DNA from: Paramuribaculum sp.
Lineage (GTDB): Bacteria; Bacteroidota; Bacteroidia; Bacteroidales; Muribaculaceae
Direction of reading: 5' to 3'
NCBI GenBank assembly: GCA_029058705.1
Contig: JAIDXA010000239.1
Coordinates: 1 to 8,067 of the forward strand
Length of the DNA stretch: 8,067 bases
The position numbers and the translations under genes are program-made. Positions within the stretch are counted from its first letter, which is position 1, and each line of letters begins with the position of its first letter. Shown piece by piece: positions 1-6,603 of this stretch. Under the pieces are notes generated by a model that worked only from the letters and a program-made list of their open reading frames with translations, was not told the DNA's origin and made no database searches.

Positions 1-2035
1 CGGTCAGCCGGCCTTCGTCCATGACCTGAAGAAGGAGGTTGAAGATGTCGGGGTGGGCTTTTTCGATTTCGTCGAGAAGCACGACGGAATAGGGGCGTCG
101 GCGTACCTGTTCGGTCAGCTGTCCGCCTTCGTCGTAGCCGACATAGCCCGGAGGCGCTCCGACGAGCCGGCTGACGGAGAATTTTTCCATGTATTCACTC
201 ATGTCGACGCGAATAAGGGTGTCGGCTGAGTCAAAGAGTTGTTCGGCCAGTTTCTTTGCGAGGTGGGTCTTGCCGACGCCTGTCGGCCCGAGGAACAAGA
301 AGGTCCCGATGGGTTTGTTGGGGTCTTTAAGGCCAACCCTGTTGCGCTGGATTGCCTTGACGATTTTTTCGATGGCGTTGTCCTGGCCGATGATCAGGTT
401 TTTAAGTGCGGGCCCCATCATGCGCAGCCGCCGGCCTTCGGCCTGTGCGACCCGTTGGGCCGGGACGCCTGTCATCATAGCGACGACTTCAGCGACTTTG
501 TCTTCGTCGACAATCTCGCGCTGGGTGTTCAGGTCTTCTTCCCATCGCTGTTTTGCCGATTCAAGGTCGCGCCGCAACTGCTGTTCGCGGTCGCGGAATC
601 CGGCGGCTTTTTCGAAGTCCTGTTCCTGGGCGGCCTGAAGCTTGCTTGCGGCAGTTTGCTCGATAGCCACTTCGAGGTCCTCGATCTCTTTCGGGACGAC
701 GATGTTGGTTATATGGACGCGTGATCCGGCCTCGTCAAGAGCGTCGATCGCTTTGTCGGGGAAGTTCCGGTCGGTCATGTAGCGTTCGGTGAGCTTGACG
801 CAAGCCTTGACGGCTTCGGGCGTGTATGTTACGTTGTGGTGAGCTTCGTATTTTTCCTTTATGTTTGACAGGATCGCGAGCGTTTCTTCTTCGGAAGTGG
901 GCTCGACGACAACTTTCTGGAAACGACGTTCAAGGGCGCCGTCTTTCTCGATGTTTTTGCGGTATTCATCGTGGGTCGTGGCTCCGATGCATTGTATTTC
1001 ACCTCTTGCGAGGGCTGGCTTGAGCATGTTGGCGGCGTCCATTGAACCGGGTGCGCTCCCGGCTCCGACGATTGTGTGGATTTCGTCGATGAAGAGGATT
1101 ACGTCGGGGTTTTTCGCGAGTTCATTGAGCACAGCTTTGACACGTTCTTCAAATTGTCCGCGATATTTTGTTCCGGCCACCATTGCGGCCAAATCGAGAG
1201 AGACGACGCGTTTTCCGAAAAGGACACGCGAAACTTTTCTCTGTACAATGCGCAATGCGAGCCCTTCTACGATTGCGGATTTTCCGACTCCGGGCTCACC
1301 GATCAATATGGGGTTGTTTTTTTTGCGTCGGCTCAGGATCTGGGCGAGGCGTTCGATTTCGGTTTCGCGTCCGATGACCGGGTCGAGGCGGTTTTCTTCG
1401 GCTGCGCGTGTCATGTCGTGGCCGAATTTGTCGAGGGTGGGGGTTTCGGTTGAGCGTACAGAGGCCGGGCGAGAGGTTGCGGAGCGGTGTTTCGCGCCGC
1501 CGGACGAGGAGTCGTCGGAAGCCTGAGGAGCGTCGTCGTCGATAGTGTCGTCATCTTCGTCATCGTCGAAGTCGCCCCCCATGCGGGTTATCCCAGCCTG
1601 GTCGGCGAGAGGGCGATAGAGCGCTTCATAGCTGACGTTTGCACGGGAAAAGGGTTTCATGAAATTCATTTCTTTAATTTCTTGATTGTGGAAAATAGCT
1701 AAAAGGAGGTGCTCGATGTCTACATCCTTGCTACGGAGCAGACGAGCTTCCAGCATGCTGAGCTTAATGAGCCGATTGCACATGGGGCTTGCGGAGATCT
1801 GCGAGGTTGGCGGCTCGGAGGCGAGTCCCATTTCAAACAGATCTTTGTCGAGCTGCTGGGTCAGTTCGTAGGCGGAAGTGTCGGTGCAGACCCTGTCGAT
1901 CATTGCCATGATTTTTCTCGACGGCTCGCACAGGAGACTGTAGAGGAGGTGTTCCGGTCTGATCACGGAAGAATTGTGGGTCACTGCTATTCTGGTGCTG
2001 TCGGAAATGACCTTATTTAGTTGAGGTGTGAACAT
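1..2035 (-). CDS. clpC: ATP-dependent Clp protease ATP-binding subunit ClpC (partial, 3' end beyond left edge)
   Basis: Hsp100/ClpC unfoldase: a hexameric AAA+ ring that unfolds proteins and feeds them to ClpP in the cytoplasm. The first 678 residues are visible; family members are usually about 820-860 aa. In order: Clp N-domain (about 1-145, with EHLL motifs in both halves); acidic, Ser-rich linker (about 152-200); first AAA+ domain with Walker A GEPGVGKS (246-253), pore loop KYRG (290-293), Walker B LFIDE (314-318) and ERR arginine finger (369-371); middle domain with a UVR-type motif (about 468-490, QDFEKAA), which favours ClpC over ClpA; second AAA+ domain with Walker A GPTGVGKT (583-590), pore loop GYVG (630-633) and Walker B D655-E656. 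All visible catalytic residues are intact. The ClpP-docking loop and C-terminus lie outside the window, so ClpP partnership is assumed from the family. The start at 2035 puts the N-domain at its usual distance from Met; an in-frame ATG at 2083 would add 16 residues. It is divergent from gyrA. Confidence 0.95.
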   Translation of the reverse strand, partial: MFTPQLNKVISDSTRIAVTHNSSVIRPEHLLYSLLCEPSRKIMAMIDRVCTDTSAYELTQQLDKDLFEMGLASEPPTSQISASPMCNRLIKLSMLEARLLRSKDVDIEHLLLAIFHNQEIKEMNFMKPFSRANVSYEALYRPLADQAGITRMGGDFDDDEDDDTIDDDAPQASDDSSSGGAKHRSATSRPASVRSTETPTLDKFGHDMTRAAEENRLDPVIGRETEIERLAQILSRRKKNNPILIGEPGVGKSAIVEGLALRIVQRKVSRVLFGKRVVSLDLAAMVAGTKYRGQFEERVKAVLNELAKNPDVILFIDEIHTIVGAGSAPGSMDAANMLKPALARGEIQCIGATTHDEYRKNIEKDGALERRFQKVVVEPTSEEETLAILSNIKEKYEAHHNVTYTPEAVKACVKLTERYMTDRNFPDKAIDALDEAGSRVHITNIVVPKEIEDLEVAIEQTAASKLQAAQEQDFEKAAGFRDREQQLRRDLESAKQRWEEDLNTQREIVDEDKVAEVVAMMTGVPAQRVAQAEGRRLRMMGPALKNLIIGQDNAIEKIVKAIQRNRVGLKDPNKPIGTFLFLGPTGVGKTHLAKKLAEQLFDSADTLIRVDMSEYMEKFSVSRLVGAPPGYVGYDEGGQLTEQVRRRPYSVVLLDEIEKAHPDIFNLLLQVMDEGRLT

Positions 2036-2341
2036 AGGCGTTGGGTTGAAGAGTCCGGTGGTGTCAGGATGAGAAGCTGGCATGTCCCGGTTGATTCATA
2101 ACGTTGGGAATTGCAATTATTGTGCCAAAGGGTCGGCGGGTATGCGTAAAAAGTGCTAACAAATTTTAAAACACAAAATAGGGCTTCTTAGATTCGTCAG
2201 ATTGATAAAAAATGGCTATCTTTGCTTGATATTTTTTGACGTGGACTCGCTTGTCCGGATGGTCCGGCCGATAACGGATGTCTGTTACAGTCATACAACG
2301 TCCATGCAAATGAATTTAAGAAACAAAGATTTAAAGACCTC
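2036..2341. other. Divergent clpC/gyrA intergenic region
   Basis: This 306-bp gene-free stretch must hold the promoters of both clpC (minus) and gyrA (plus). The gyrA side has a clear Bacteroides-type promoter (separate entry). On the clpC side I found no exact TAnnTTTG; the nearest matches on the minus strand are TATTTTG (2180-2174) and TAAAATTTG (2168-2160), each with wrong internal spacing. The gyrA leader, about 110 nt if transcription starts near 2230, contains a small hairpin at 2272-2287 (TAACGG/TCGTTA-like pairing with one G-T, 4-nt loop) and a GGAC/GTCC pairing at 2243-2256. No small ORF or known riboswitch was recognised. Confidence 0.6.
2193..2224 (+). promoter_or_regulatory. Predicted gyrA promoter (Bacteroides-type sigma-ABfr)
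   Basis: TATCTTTG at 2217-2224 matches the Bacteroides -7 consensus TAnnTTTG exactly. About 20 bp upstream, TTCG at 2193-2196 is a one-mismatch version of the TTTG -33 element. The start site would fall near 2230, leaving a leader of roughly 110 nt before the gyrA ATG. The -7 element is strong; the -33 element is only fair. No start-site data are available from sequence alone. Confidence 0.7.
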
Positions 2342-4900
2342 ATGTTGGAAGAAGACCGCATTTTAAAAATCAACATTGAAGATGAAATGAAGTCGGCCTA
2401 CATCGACTATTCTATGTCGGTGATTGTGTCGCGTGCGCTGCCGGACGTCCGTGACGGACTGAAGCCTGTTCACCGCCGCGTGCTTTTTGGAATGAACGAG
2501 ATGGGCAACACGGCCGACAAGCCGCATAAGAAATCGGCCAACTGTGTCGGAGAAGTGATGGGTAAGTATCATCCCCACGGAGATTCCTCGATTTACGGCA
2601 CAGTTGTCCGTCTGGCACAGGACTGGGCCATGCGTTATACGCTTGTTGACGGGCACGGCAACTTCGGGTCGGTCGATGGCGACGGTGCGGCGGCGATGCG
2701 TTACACAGAAGTCCGCCTCGACAAGATCGGCGAAGAGATGCTTGCCGATATAGATTCCGACACGGTTGATTTTCAGCCGAACTACGATAATTCGCGAATG
2801 GAGCCGGTTGTGCTTCCCACGCGTTTTCCGAACCTGCTTGTCAACGGCGCGTCGGGAATTGCTGTAGGTATGGCGACCAATATACCGCCTCATAATCTGA
2901 CAGAGGCAATCAATGCGTCGATTGCGCTTGTTGACAATCCGGAGCTTACGATTCCGGAGCTGATGCAGTATATCAAGGCGCCTGATTTCCCTACGGGTGG
3001 TACGATATATGGCTACAATGGTGTCAAGGACGCATTTGAGACCGGGCGCGGGCGTATAGTCATCAGGGCGAAGGCTGAGATAGAGGCCGAGGCCAATCAT
3101 GAGAACATCATAGTTACCGAGATTCCCTATAATGTCAACAAGGCTCTTCTGATTTCCTATATTGCCGATCTGGTCAACGAAAAGAAGCTCGAAGGGATCG
3201 CAGACATCAATGACGAGAGCGATTACAAGGGGATGCGCATTGTCATCAAGCTGAAGTCGGACGCGAATGCCAATGTGGTGCTTAATAAGCTCTACAAGAT
3301 GACTCAGATGCAGTCGTCGTTCAGCGTCAATAATGTGGCTTTGGTCAATGGCCGTCCGAAGACATTGAATCTTAAGGAGATGCTTGGCGCGTTCATAGAC
3401 CACCGTCATGATGTCGTAATACGCCGCACTGAGTTCGAGCTCAAGAAAGCACGCGAAAAGGCCCATATTCTCGAGGGACTTATAATAGCGTCGCAGAATA
3501 TAGACGAGGTTATCCGCATTATCCGCGCTTCGGCATCGACAGAAGAAGCCCGCGCGACTCTTACGGATCGTTTTGGGCTTACGGATGCTCAGACGGCGGC
3601 TATCGTTGAAATGCGTCTCAAGCAGCTGACCGGTCTTGAACAGGATAAACTTCGGGCCAATTATGAGGAAATTATGGCTGAGATTGCCCGTCTGGAGGAG
3701 ATTCTCAATGATGATTCAGTGTGCCGCGAACTGATAAAGTCGGAATTGATCGAGGTTCGCGAAAAGTATGGCGACGACCGCCGGACGGATATAGATTATA
3801 CGGCAGGCGATTTCAATGCCGAGGATTTTTATGCCGATGACGACATGATCATTACCATTTCGCATCTCGGCTATATCAAGCGTACGGCGCTCAGCGAGTT
3901 CCGCACGCAGAACCGCGGTGGTGTCGGAGCAAAGGGGAGCGATACGCGAGATGAGGATTTCATTGAGTATATCTATCCGGCGTCGATGCATAATTACATG
4001 CTTTTCTTTACCCGGAAAGGCCGCTGCTATTGGCTTAAGGTTTATGAGCTTCCCGAAGGCGCGAAGAATTCGAAGGGTCGTGCGATCCAGAATCTGCTCA
4101 ATATCGAGCCGGACGATGCTGGAAATGCAGTTATCCGCGTGAAGGGTCTTGACGATAAGGAATTCGGGACGTCGCATAATCTCGTGTTCTGCACGAAGAA
4201 CGGTGTTATCAAGAAGACGTCGCTTGAGGCTTATTCGCGTCCGCGCGCAAATGGAGTCAATGCAATTATCATACGCGATGACGATCAGCTGATTTCAGTT
4301 GAGCTTACTGACGGCAATTCTGAGATTCTGATGGCAAACCGCAATGGTCGCGCCATACGTTTCCATGAAAGCAAGGTCCGCGAGATGGGTCGTGTTTCGA
4401 CGGGTGTCCGCGGTATGACGCTCGACGGCGGTGACGATGAGGTTGTCGGCATGATCTGCATGGCTCCGGATACGTTGAATAACGTTATGGTTATTTCGGA
4501 AAACGGTTTTGGCAAGCGCTCGATTCTTGACGACTACCGAATAACGAACCGCGGCGGCAAGGGTGTCAAGACGATTAATGTGACGGAGAAGACCGGTCGT
4601 CTTGTCAGCATCAAGAGTGTCAATGACGATAATGATCTTGTCATTATCAACAAGTCGGGCATCACGCTTCGCATCAAGGTGGCCGATATCCGTGTCCAGG
4701 GTCGTGCGACTCAGGGTGTCAAGGTTATAAATCTTGAAAAGCGCAACGATACGATCGCGTCAGTCTGCTGTGTCGATTCGGATCCCGAGGAAGAGTTGGG
4801 CGGCGAGCTCAATGCCGAGCCTACGGATGCTATTCCGGAAACCGGTGCGGTAGCTGAGGTGACAGATCTGTCTGCGCCTTCTGAAGGAACTGACGAGTGA
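2342..4900 (+). CDS. gyrA: DNA gyrase subunit A
   Basis: GyrA cuts and rejoins DNA; with GyrB it forms the A2B2 type IIA topoisomerase that adds negative supercoils using ATP. Complete at 852 aa (E. coli GyrA is 875). The N-terminal breakage-reunion core (about 1-490) has SRALPDVRDGLKPVHRR (30-46), the quinolone-resistance region HPHGDSSIYGT (77-87), catalytic Tyr121 in AMRYTE with Arg120 beside it, and the NGASGIAVGMATNIPPHN segment near 168-185. A coiled-coil region carries VEMRLKQLTGLE (422-433). The C-terminal beta-pinwheel runs from about 500, with a GyrA box read as QNRGGVG (523-529) and a second box-like TNRGGKG (735-741). An acidic tail follows, as in many gyrases; length and tail argue against ParC. 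Ser82, the main quinolone contact, is wild type; the position matching E. coli Asp87 is Gly86. The ATG is preceded by A-rich sequence without a Shine-Dalgarno. TGA is followed at once by TAA. Confidence 0.97.
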   Translation: MLEEDRILKINIEDEMKSAYIDYSMSVIVSRALPDVRDGLKPVHRRVLFGMNEMGNTADKPHKKSANCVGEVMGKYHPHGDSSIYGTVVRLAQDWAMRYTLVDGHGNFGSVDGDGAAAMRYTEVRLDKIGEEMLADIDSDTVDFQPNYDNSRMEPVVLPTRFPNLLVNGASGIAVGMATNIPPHNLTEAINASIALVDNPELTIPELMQYIKAPDFPTGGTIYGYNGVKDAFETGRGRIVIRAKAEIEAEANHENIIVTEIPYNVNKALLISYIADLVNEKKLEGIADINDESDYKGMRIVIKLKSDANANVVLNKLYKMTQMQSSFSVNNVALVNGRPKTLNLKEMLGAFIDHRHDVVIRRTEFELKKAREKAHILEGLIIASQNIDEVIRIIRASASTEEARATLTDRFGLTDAQTAAIVEMRLKQLTGLEQDKLRANYEEIMAEIARLEEILNDDSVCRELIKSELIEVREKYGDDRRTDIDYTAGDFNAEDFYADDDMIITISHLGYIKRTALSEFRTQNRGGVGAKGSDTRDEDFIEYIYPASMHNYMLFFTRKGRCYWLKVYELPEGAKNSKGRAIQNLLNIEPDDAGNAVIRVKGLDDKEFGTSHNLVFCTKNGVIKKTSLEAYSRPRANGVNAIIIRDDDQLISVELTDGNSEILMANRNGRAIRFHESKVREMGRVSTGVRGMTLDGGDDEVVGMICMAPDTLNNVMVISENGFGKRSILDDYRITNRGGKGVKTINVTEKTGRLVSIKSVNDDNDLVIINKSGITLRIKVADIRVQGRATQGVKVINLEKRNDTIASVCCVDSDPEEELGGELNAEPTDAIPETGAVAEVTDLSAPSEGTDE

Positions 4901-4907
4901 TAATCCA

Positions 4908-4942
4908 TGTATGCATGATCCGGTCAAAGGGTCATGCATATA
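4908..4942 (+). terminator. Stem-loop after gyrA, candidate terminator
   Basis: A strong hairpin begins 10 nt after the gyrA stop. Bases 4910-4921 pair with 4929-4940 (12 bp, one G-T pair) around a 7-nt loop, and the outer pairs 4909/4941 (wobble) and 4908/4942 extend it. The outer nine pairs are a perfect inverted repeat of TATGCATGA. No proper T-tract follows, only mixed A/T-rich sequence, so it may be a weak or factor-dependent terminator, an RNA 3'-end stabiliser or a binding site. It separates gyrA from the TPR gene. Confidence 0.5.
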
Positions 4943-4956
4943 ATCCAAATATATTG

Positions 4957-4986
4957 TTTGACTGTTGTAAGAATTACTTACCTTAA
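4957..4986 (+). promoter_or_regulatory. Predicted promoter of TPR gene A
   Basis: TTTG at 4957-4960 matches the Bacteroides -33 element. After an 18-bp gap, TACCTTAA at 4979-4986 matches the first six positions of TAnnTTTG but not the final TG. The start site would be near 4992, giving a very short leader of about 15 nt that is rich in A/T, as is common in Bacteroidetes. This suggests the gene can be expressed independently of gyrA. Confidence 0.5.
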
Positions 4987-5007
4987 ATAACCAAATTATT
5001 TTCGATT

Positions 5008-6240
5008 ATGAAAAAAATAAGTTTAATCGCATTGGGTCTTGCCGCAGGCTTGTCAGCTATGGCGCAGCCAAATGTAGTCAAAGAGGCAGAGGGCTTGGTC
5101 AAGGGCAAAAAGTTCGGACAGGCTCTCGAAGTGGTAAAACCAGCCTTGTCGGATCCTTCAACGATGAATACTGTGACCCCATGGTATCTTGTCGGAAAGG
5201 CAAATCTTGGAATATGGGATGATGCTCAGGTTCGCAGTATGACTCCCAGAGAAGTGCAGCCTACTCCGGAAGAGATGGCGGCAGCCTCGCGTGCGCTTGT
5301 GGAGGCATACAACGCTTATGTCAAAGCGATGCCTCTTGATCAGCTTCCCGATGCCAAGGGTAAGGTAAAGCCCAAACATACCAAGGAGATGCGCAAGTCG
5401 ATCGGAGAGAACTACCGTGGCTATCTGAATGCGGGTCTCAATCTTTATAATGTGCAGGACTATCCTGGCGCATATGCGGCATGGGATCTGTATGTAAATC
5501 TTCCGAATGACGAGAATGCGGATCCTAAGGCGTTTGTTGCCGACGCGGATTCGACCGTTGGCGAAATTGCATATTATCAGGCTCTTGCTGCATTTTTCAG
5601 CAAGGATTTCGAAAATGCCTTGAATAAGGTTCAGAAAGCGCTTTCGCTCGGATATGAGGCTAAGAATGTCTATCTTGTCGGTCTGGAAGCGGCCGATGCA
5701 ACCAAGAATACTTCGGCATCATCGGAATTCGCCCGCAAGGGAAATGTGAAGTATGGTGCTGATGACATCAGTTTCCTCGCAGGCATCATCAATTCGGAAC
5801 TCGCAAAAGATAATTATCCTGCATGCTATGAGGCTATCGACGAGTCATTTTCTGTTGCCGGCAGCGATTCAATCAAGAGCCTTCTCTATAATGTGAAGGC
5901 TATTGTCAACGAGCGCGAAGGAAAGATTGAGGATGCCAAGGCAAATCTGAGCGAATCGATCAAACTGGCTCCCCAGAACGCGAAGAGCTATTTCGATATG
6001 GGTCGTCTGCTTCAGAATGAGGTGGCCGCAATGGAAGATACGGCCGATGATGCCACTCGTCTGAATGTTCTCGTTCCGAAGATCAAGGATGCCATCAGCT
6101 ATTATGAAAAGTCCTATGAGCTCGATGACACTCAGAGCAGTCTTCCGCAATATATCTACCGTCTGTATTATGGCCTTGACCAGAACTATCATCTCGGTCA
6201 GGAGTATGCCGACAAGGCCGAATACTGGAAGAATATGTAA
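5008..6240 (+). CDS. Exported tetratricopeptide-repeat protein (TPR A), function unknown
   Basis: A 410-aa protein with a clear Sec signal peptide: KK at 2-3, a hydrophobic core (about 4-15) and a probable cleavage site AMA|Q at 19/20. There is no lipobox and no later membrane segment, so a soluble periplasmic protein is likely. The mature part is helical and TPR-like, best seen at about 184-217 (YYQALAAF...ALNKVQKALSLGY) and 291-324 (LYNVKAIVNEREGKIEDAKANLSESIKLAPQN), followed by NAKSYFDMGRL and a final helical pair around 361-395. Between those helices, residues about 338-357 form a longer acidic insert. TPR arrays bind peptides or proteins; no enzyme motif is visible. A conserved KGKVKPKHTK (117-126) is shared with the downstream paralogue. 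The start is the Met preceding KK; no Shine-Dalgarno is present. Tandem stops TAA TAA end the gene, followed by a strong terminator, so it is probably monocistronic or the end of a gyrA transcript. Confidence 0.9.
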   Translation: MKKISLIALGLAAGLSAMAQPNVVKEAEGLVKGKKFGQALEVVKPALSDPSTMNTVTPWYLVGKANLGIWDDAQVRSMTPREVQPTPEEMAAASRALVEAYNAYVKAMPLDQLPDAKGKVKPKHTKEMRKSIGENYRGYLNAGLNLYNVQDYPGAYAAWDLYVNLPNDENADPKAFVADADSTVGEIAYYQALAAFFSKDFENALNKVQKALSLGYEAKNVYLVGLEAADATKNTSASSEFARKGNVKYGADDISFLAGIINSELAKDNYPACYEAIDESFSVAGSDSIKSLLYNVKAIVNEREGKIEDAKANLSESIKLAPQNAKSYFDMGRLLQNEVAAMEDTADDATRLNVLVPKIKDAISYYEKSYELDDTQSSLPQYIYRLYYGLDQNYHLGQEYADKAEYWKNM

Positions 6241-6261
6241 TAACGTATTTTTAGAATACAG

Positions 6262-6304
6262 GAAAGGGGACGAGGTCGCGTTGCGGCTTTGTCCTCTTTT
6301 TTTT
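6262..6304 (+). terminator. Rho-independent terminator of TPR gene A
   Basis: Bases 6263-6279 pair with 6283-6299 in an unbroken 17-bp stem containing four G-T pairs, around a 3-nt loop (GTT), followed directly by a run of eight T (6297-6304, partly inside the stem base). It starts 22 nt after the stop codon of TPR A. This is the clearest terminator in the window and indicates that TPR B is not simply read through from TPR A. Confidence 0.92.
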
Positions 6305-6340
6305 ACGGGCAATCTGTAGGGATGGAGGTGTTGAGTGTGG

Positions 6341-6400
6341 CGATTCTGTCAATCGGCTGCAATTGCCGGCCGGCTTTCGGATCCGAACGAGAATCCCTCG
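6341..6400. repeat. Cluster of short palindromes
   Basis: Two perfect palindromes lie one base apart: GCCGGCCGGC (6365-6374) and TTCGGATCCGAA (6376-6387). Around them are CGATT/AATCG (6341-6345 with 6351-6355), CGAG/CTCG (6388-6391 with 6397-6400) and an enclosing GATTCT/AGAATC pair (6342-6347 with 6390-6395). The cluster lies after the TPR A terminator and 60-110 bp upstream of the TPR B promoter, so it fits a protein-binding site better than an expressed RNA. That role is inference. Confidence 0.5.
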
Positions 6401-6458
6401 AAAAAATCTCTTTGAGTGAATGAAAGTTAAAACCGGGCTGGCTCTTAAAAATAATGCG

Positions 6459-6466
6459 TAAATTTG
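6459..6466 (+). promoter_or_regulatory. Predicted -7 element of the TPR gene B promoter
   Basis: TAAATTTG matches the Bacteroides -7 consensus TAnnTTTG exactly. No good TTTG or TTG is present about 20 bp upstream, so the promoter may be weak or depend on an activator. The expected start near 6472 would give a leader of about 130 nt before the ATG at 6604. Confidence 0.55.
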
Positions 6467-6473
6467 CATATGT

Positions 6474-6556
6474 CCGACAGGCGTGTTGCCCGGAAGCCGT
6501 CGGTTTTATTACTCTAACCATTAAAATTCATCATGGCCGGTTGTGTCGGTTTGATT
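6474..6556 (+). promoter_or_regulatory. Structured 5' leader of TPR gene B, possible attenuator
   Basis: CCGAC (6474-6478) pairs with GTCGG (6499-6503), and GGC (6480-6482) with GCC (6496-6498), giving an 8-bp stem with one bulged A, followed by TTTTATT (6504-6510). This resembles an intrinsic terminator at the very start of the transcript. A near copy of the 3' arm plus tail, GTCGGTTTGATT (6545-6556; 11 of 12 bases equal to 6499-6510), lies 46 nt downstream, and CCGACA (6474-6479) could instead pair with TGTCGG (6544-6549). Two mutually exclusive folds are therefore possible. I recognise no known riboswitch class. Confidence 0.35.
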
Positions 6557-6603
6557 TCGGAACAGTTAGGCCTAATTATTTGTTTCGCAGGTAAAAGATT
6601 GTC

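Larger units (their letters stand above)
6241..6603. other. Intergenic region between the two TPR paralogues
   Basis: This 363-bp stretch holds, in order: a small GTATT/AATAC inverted repeat (6245-6259); the intrinsic terminator of TPR A (6262-6304); a palindrome-rich part (6341-6400, separate entry); an exact Bacteroides -7 element (6459-6466); and a probable leader for TPR B with a hairpin and a repeated GTCGGTTT (6474-6556). Open frames here, such as one from an ATG at 6533, lack protein-like composition and are out of frame with the downstream gene, so I call no gene. Confidence 0.7.

Noticed and set aside
189..1526. Several plus-strand open frames of 65-221 codons across the first 2 kb
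   Set aside because: They are antisense to clpC, whose minus-strand reading frame is open from 2035 to the left edge and carries all expected motifs.
2151..2159. AAGTGCTAA upstream of clpC, resembling one half of a CIRCE/HrcA operator (GAGTGCTAA)
   Set aside because: The partner half at the required 9-bp spacing is absent on either side, and the half has one mismatch, so a CIRCE element is not supported.
2363..3466. A 367-codon open frame on the minus strand inside gyrA
   Set aside because: It is wholly antisense to a clear gyrA, its translation is rich in His, Arg and Ile with no domain, and it arises from codon bias of the sense strand.
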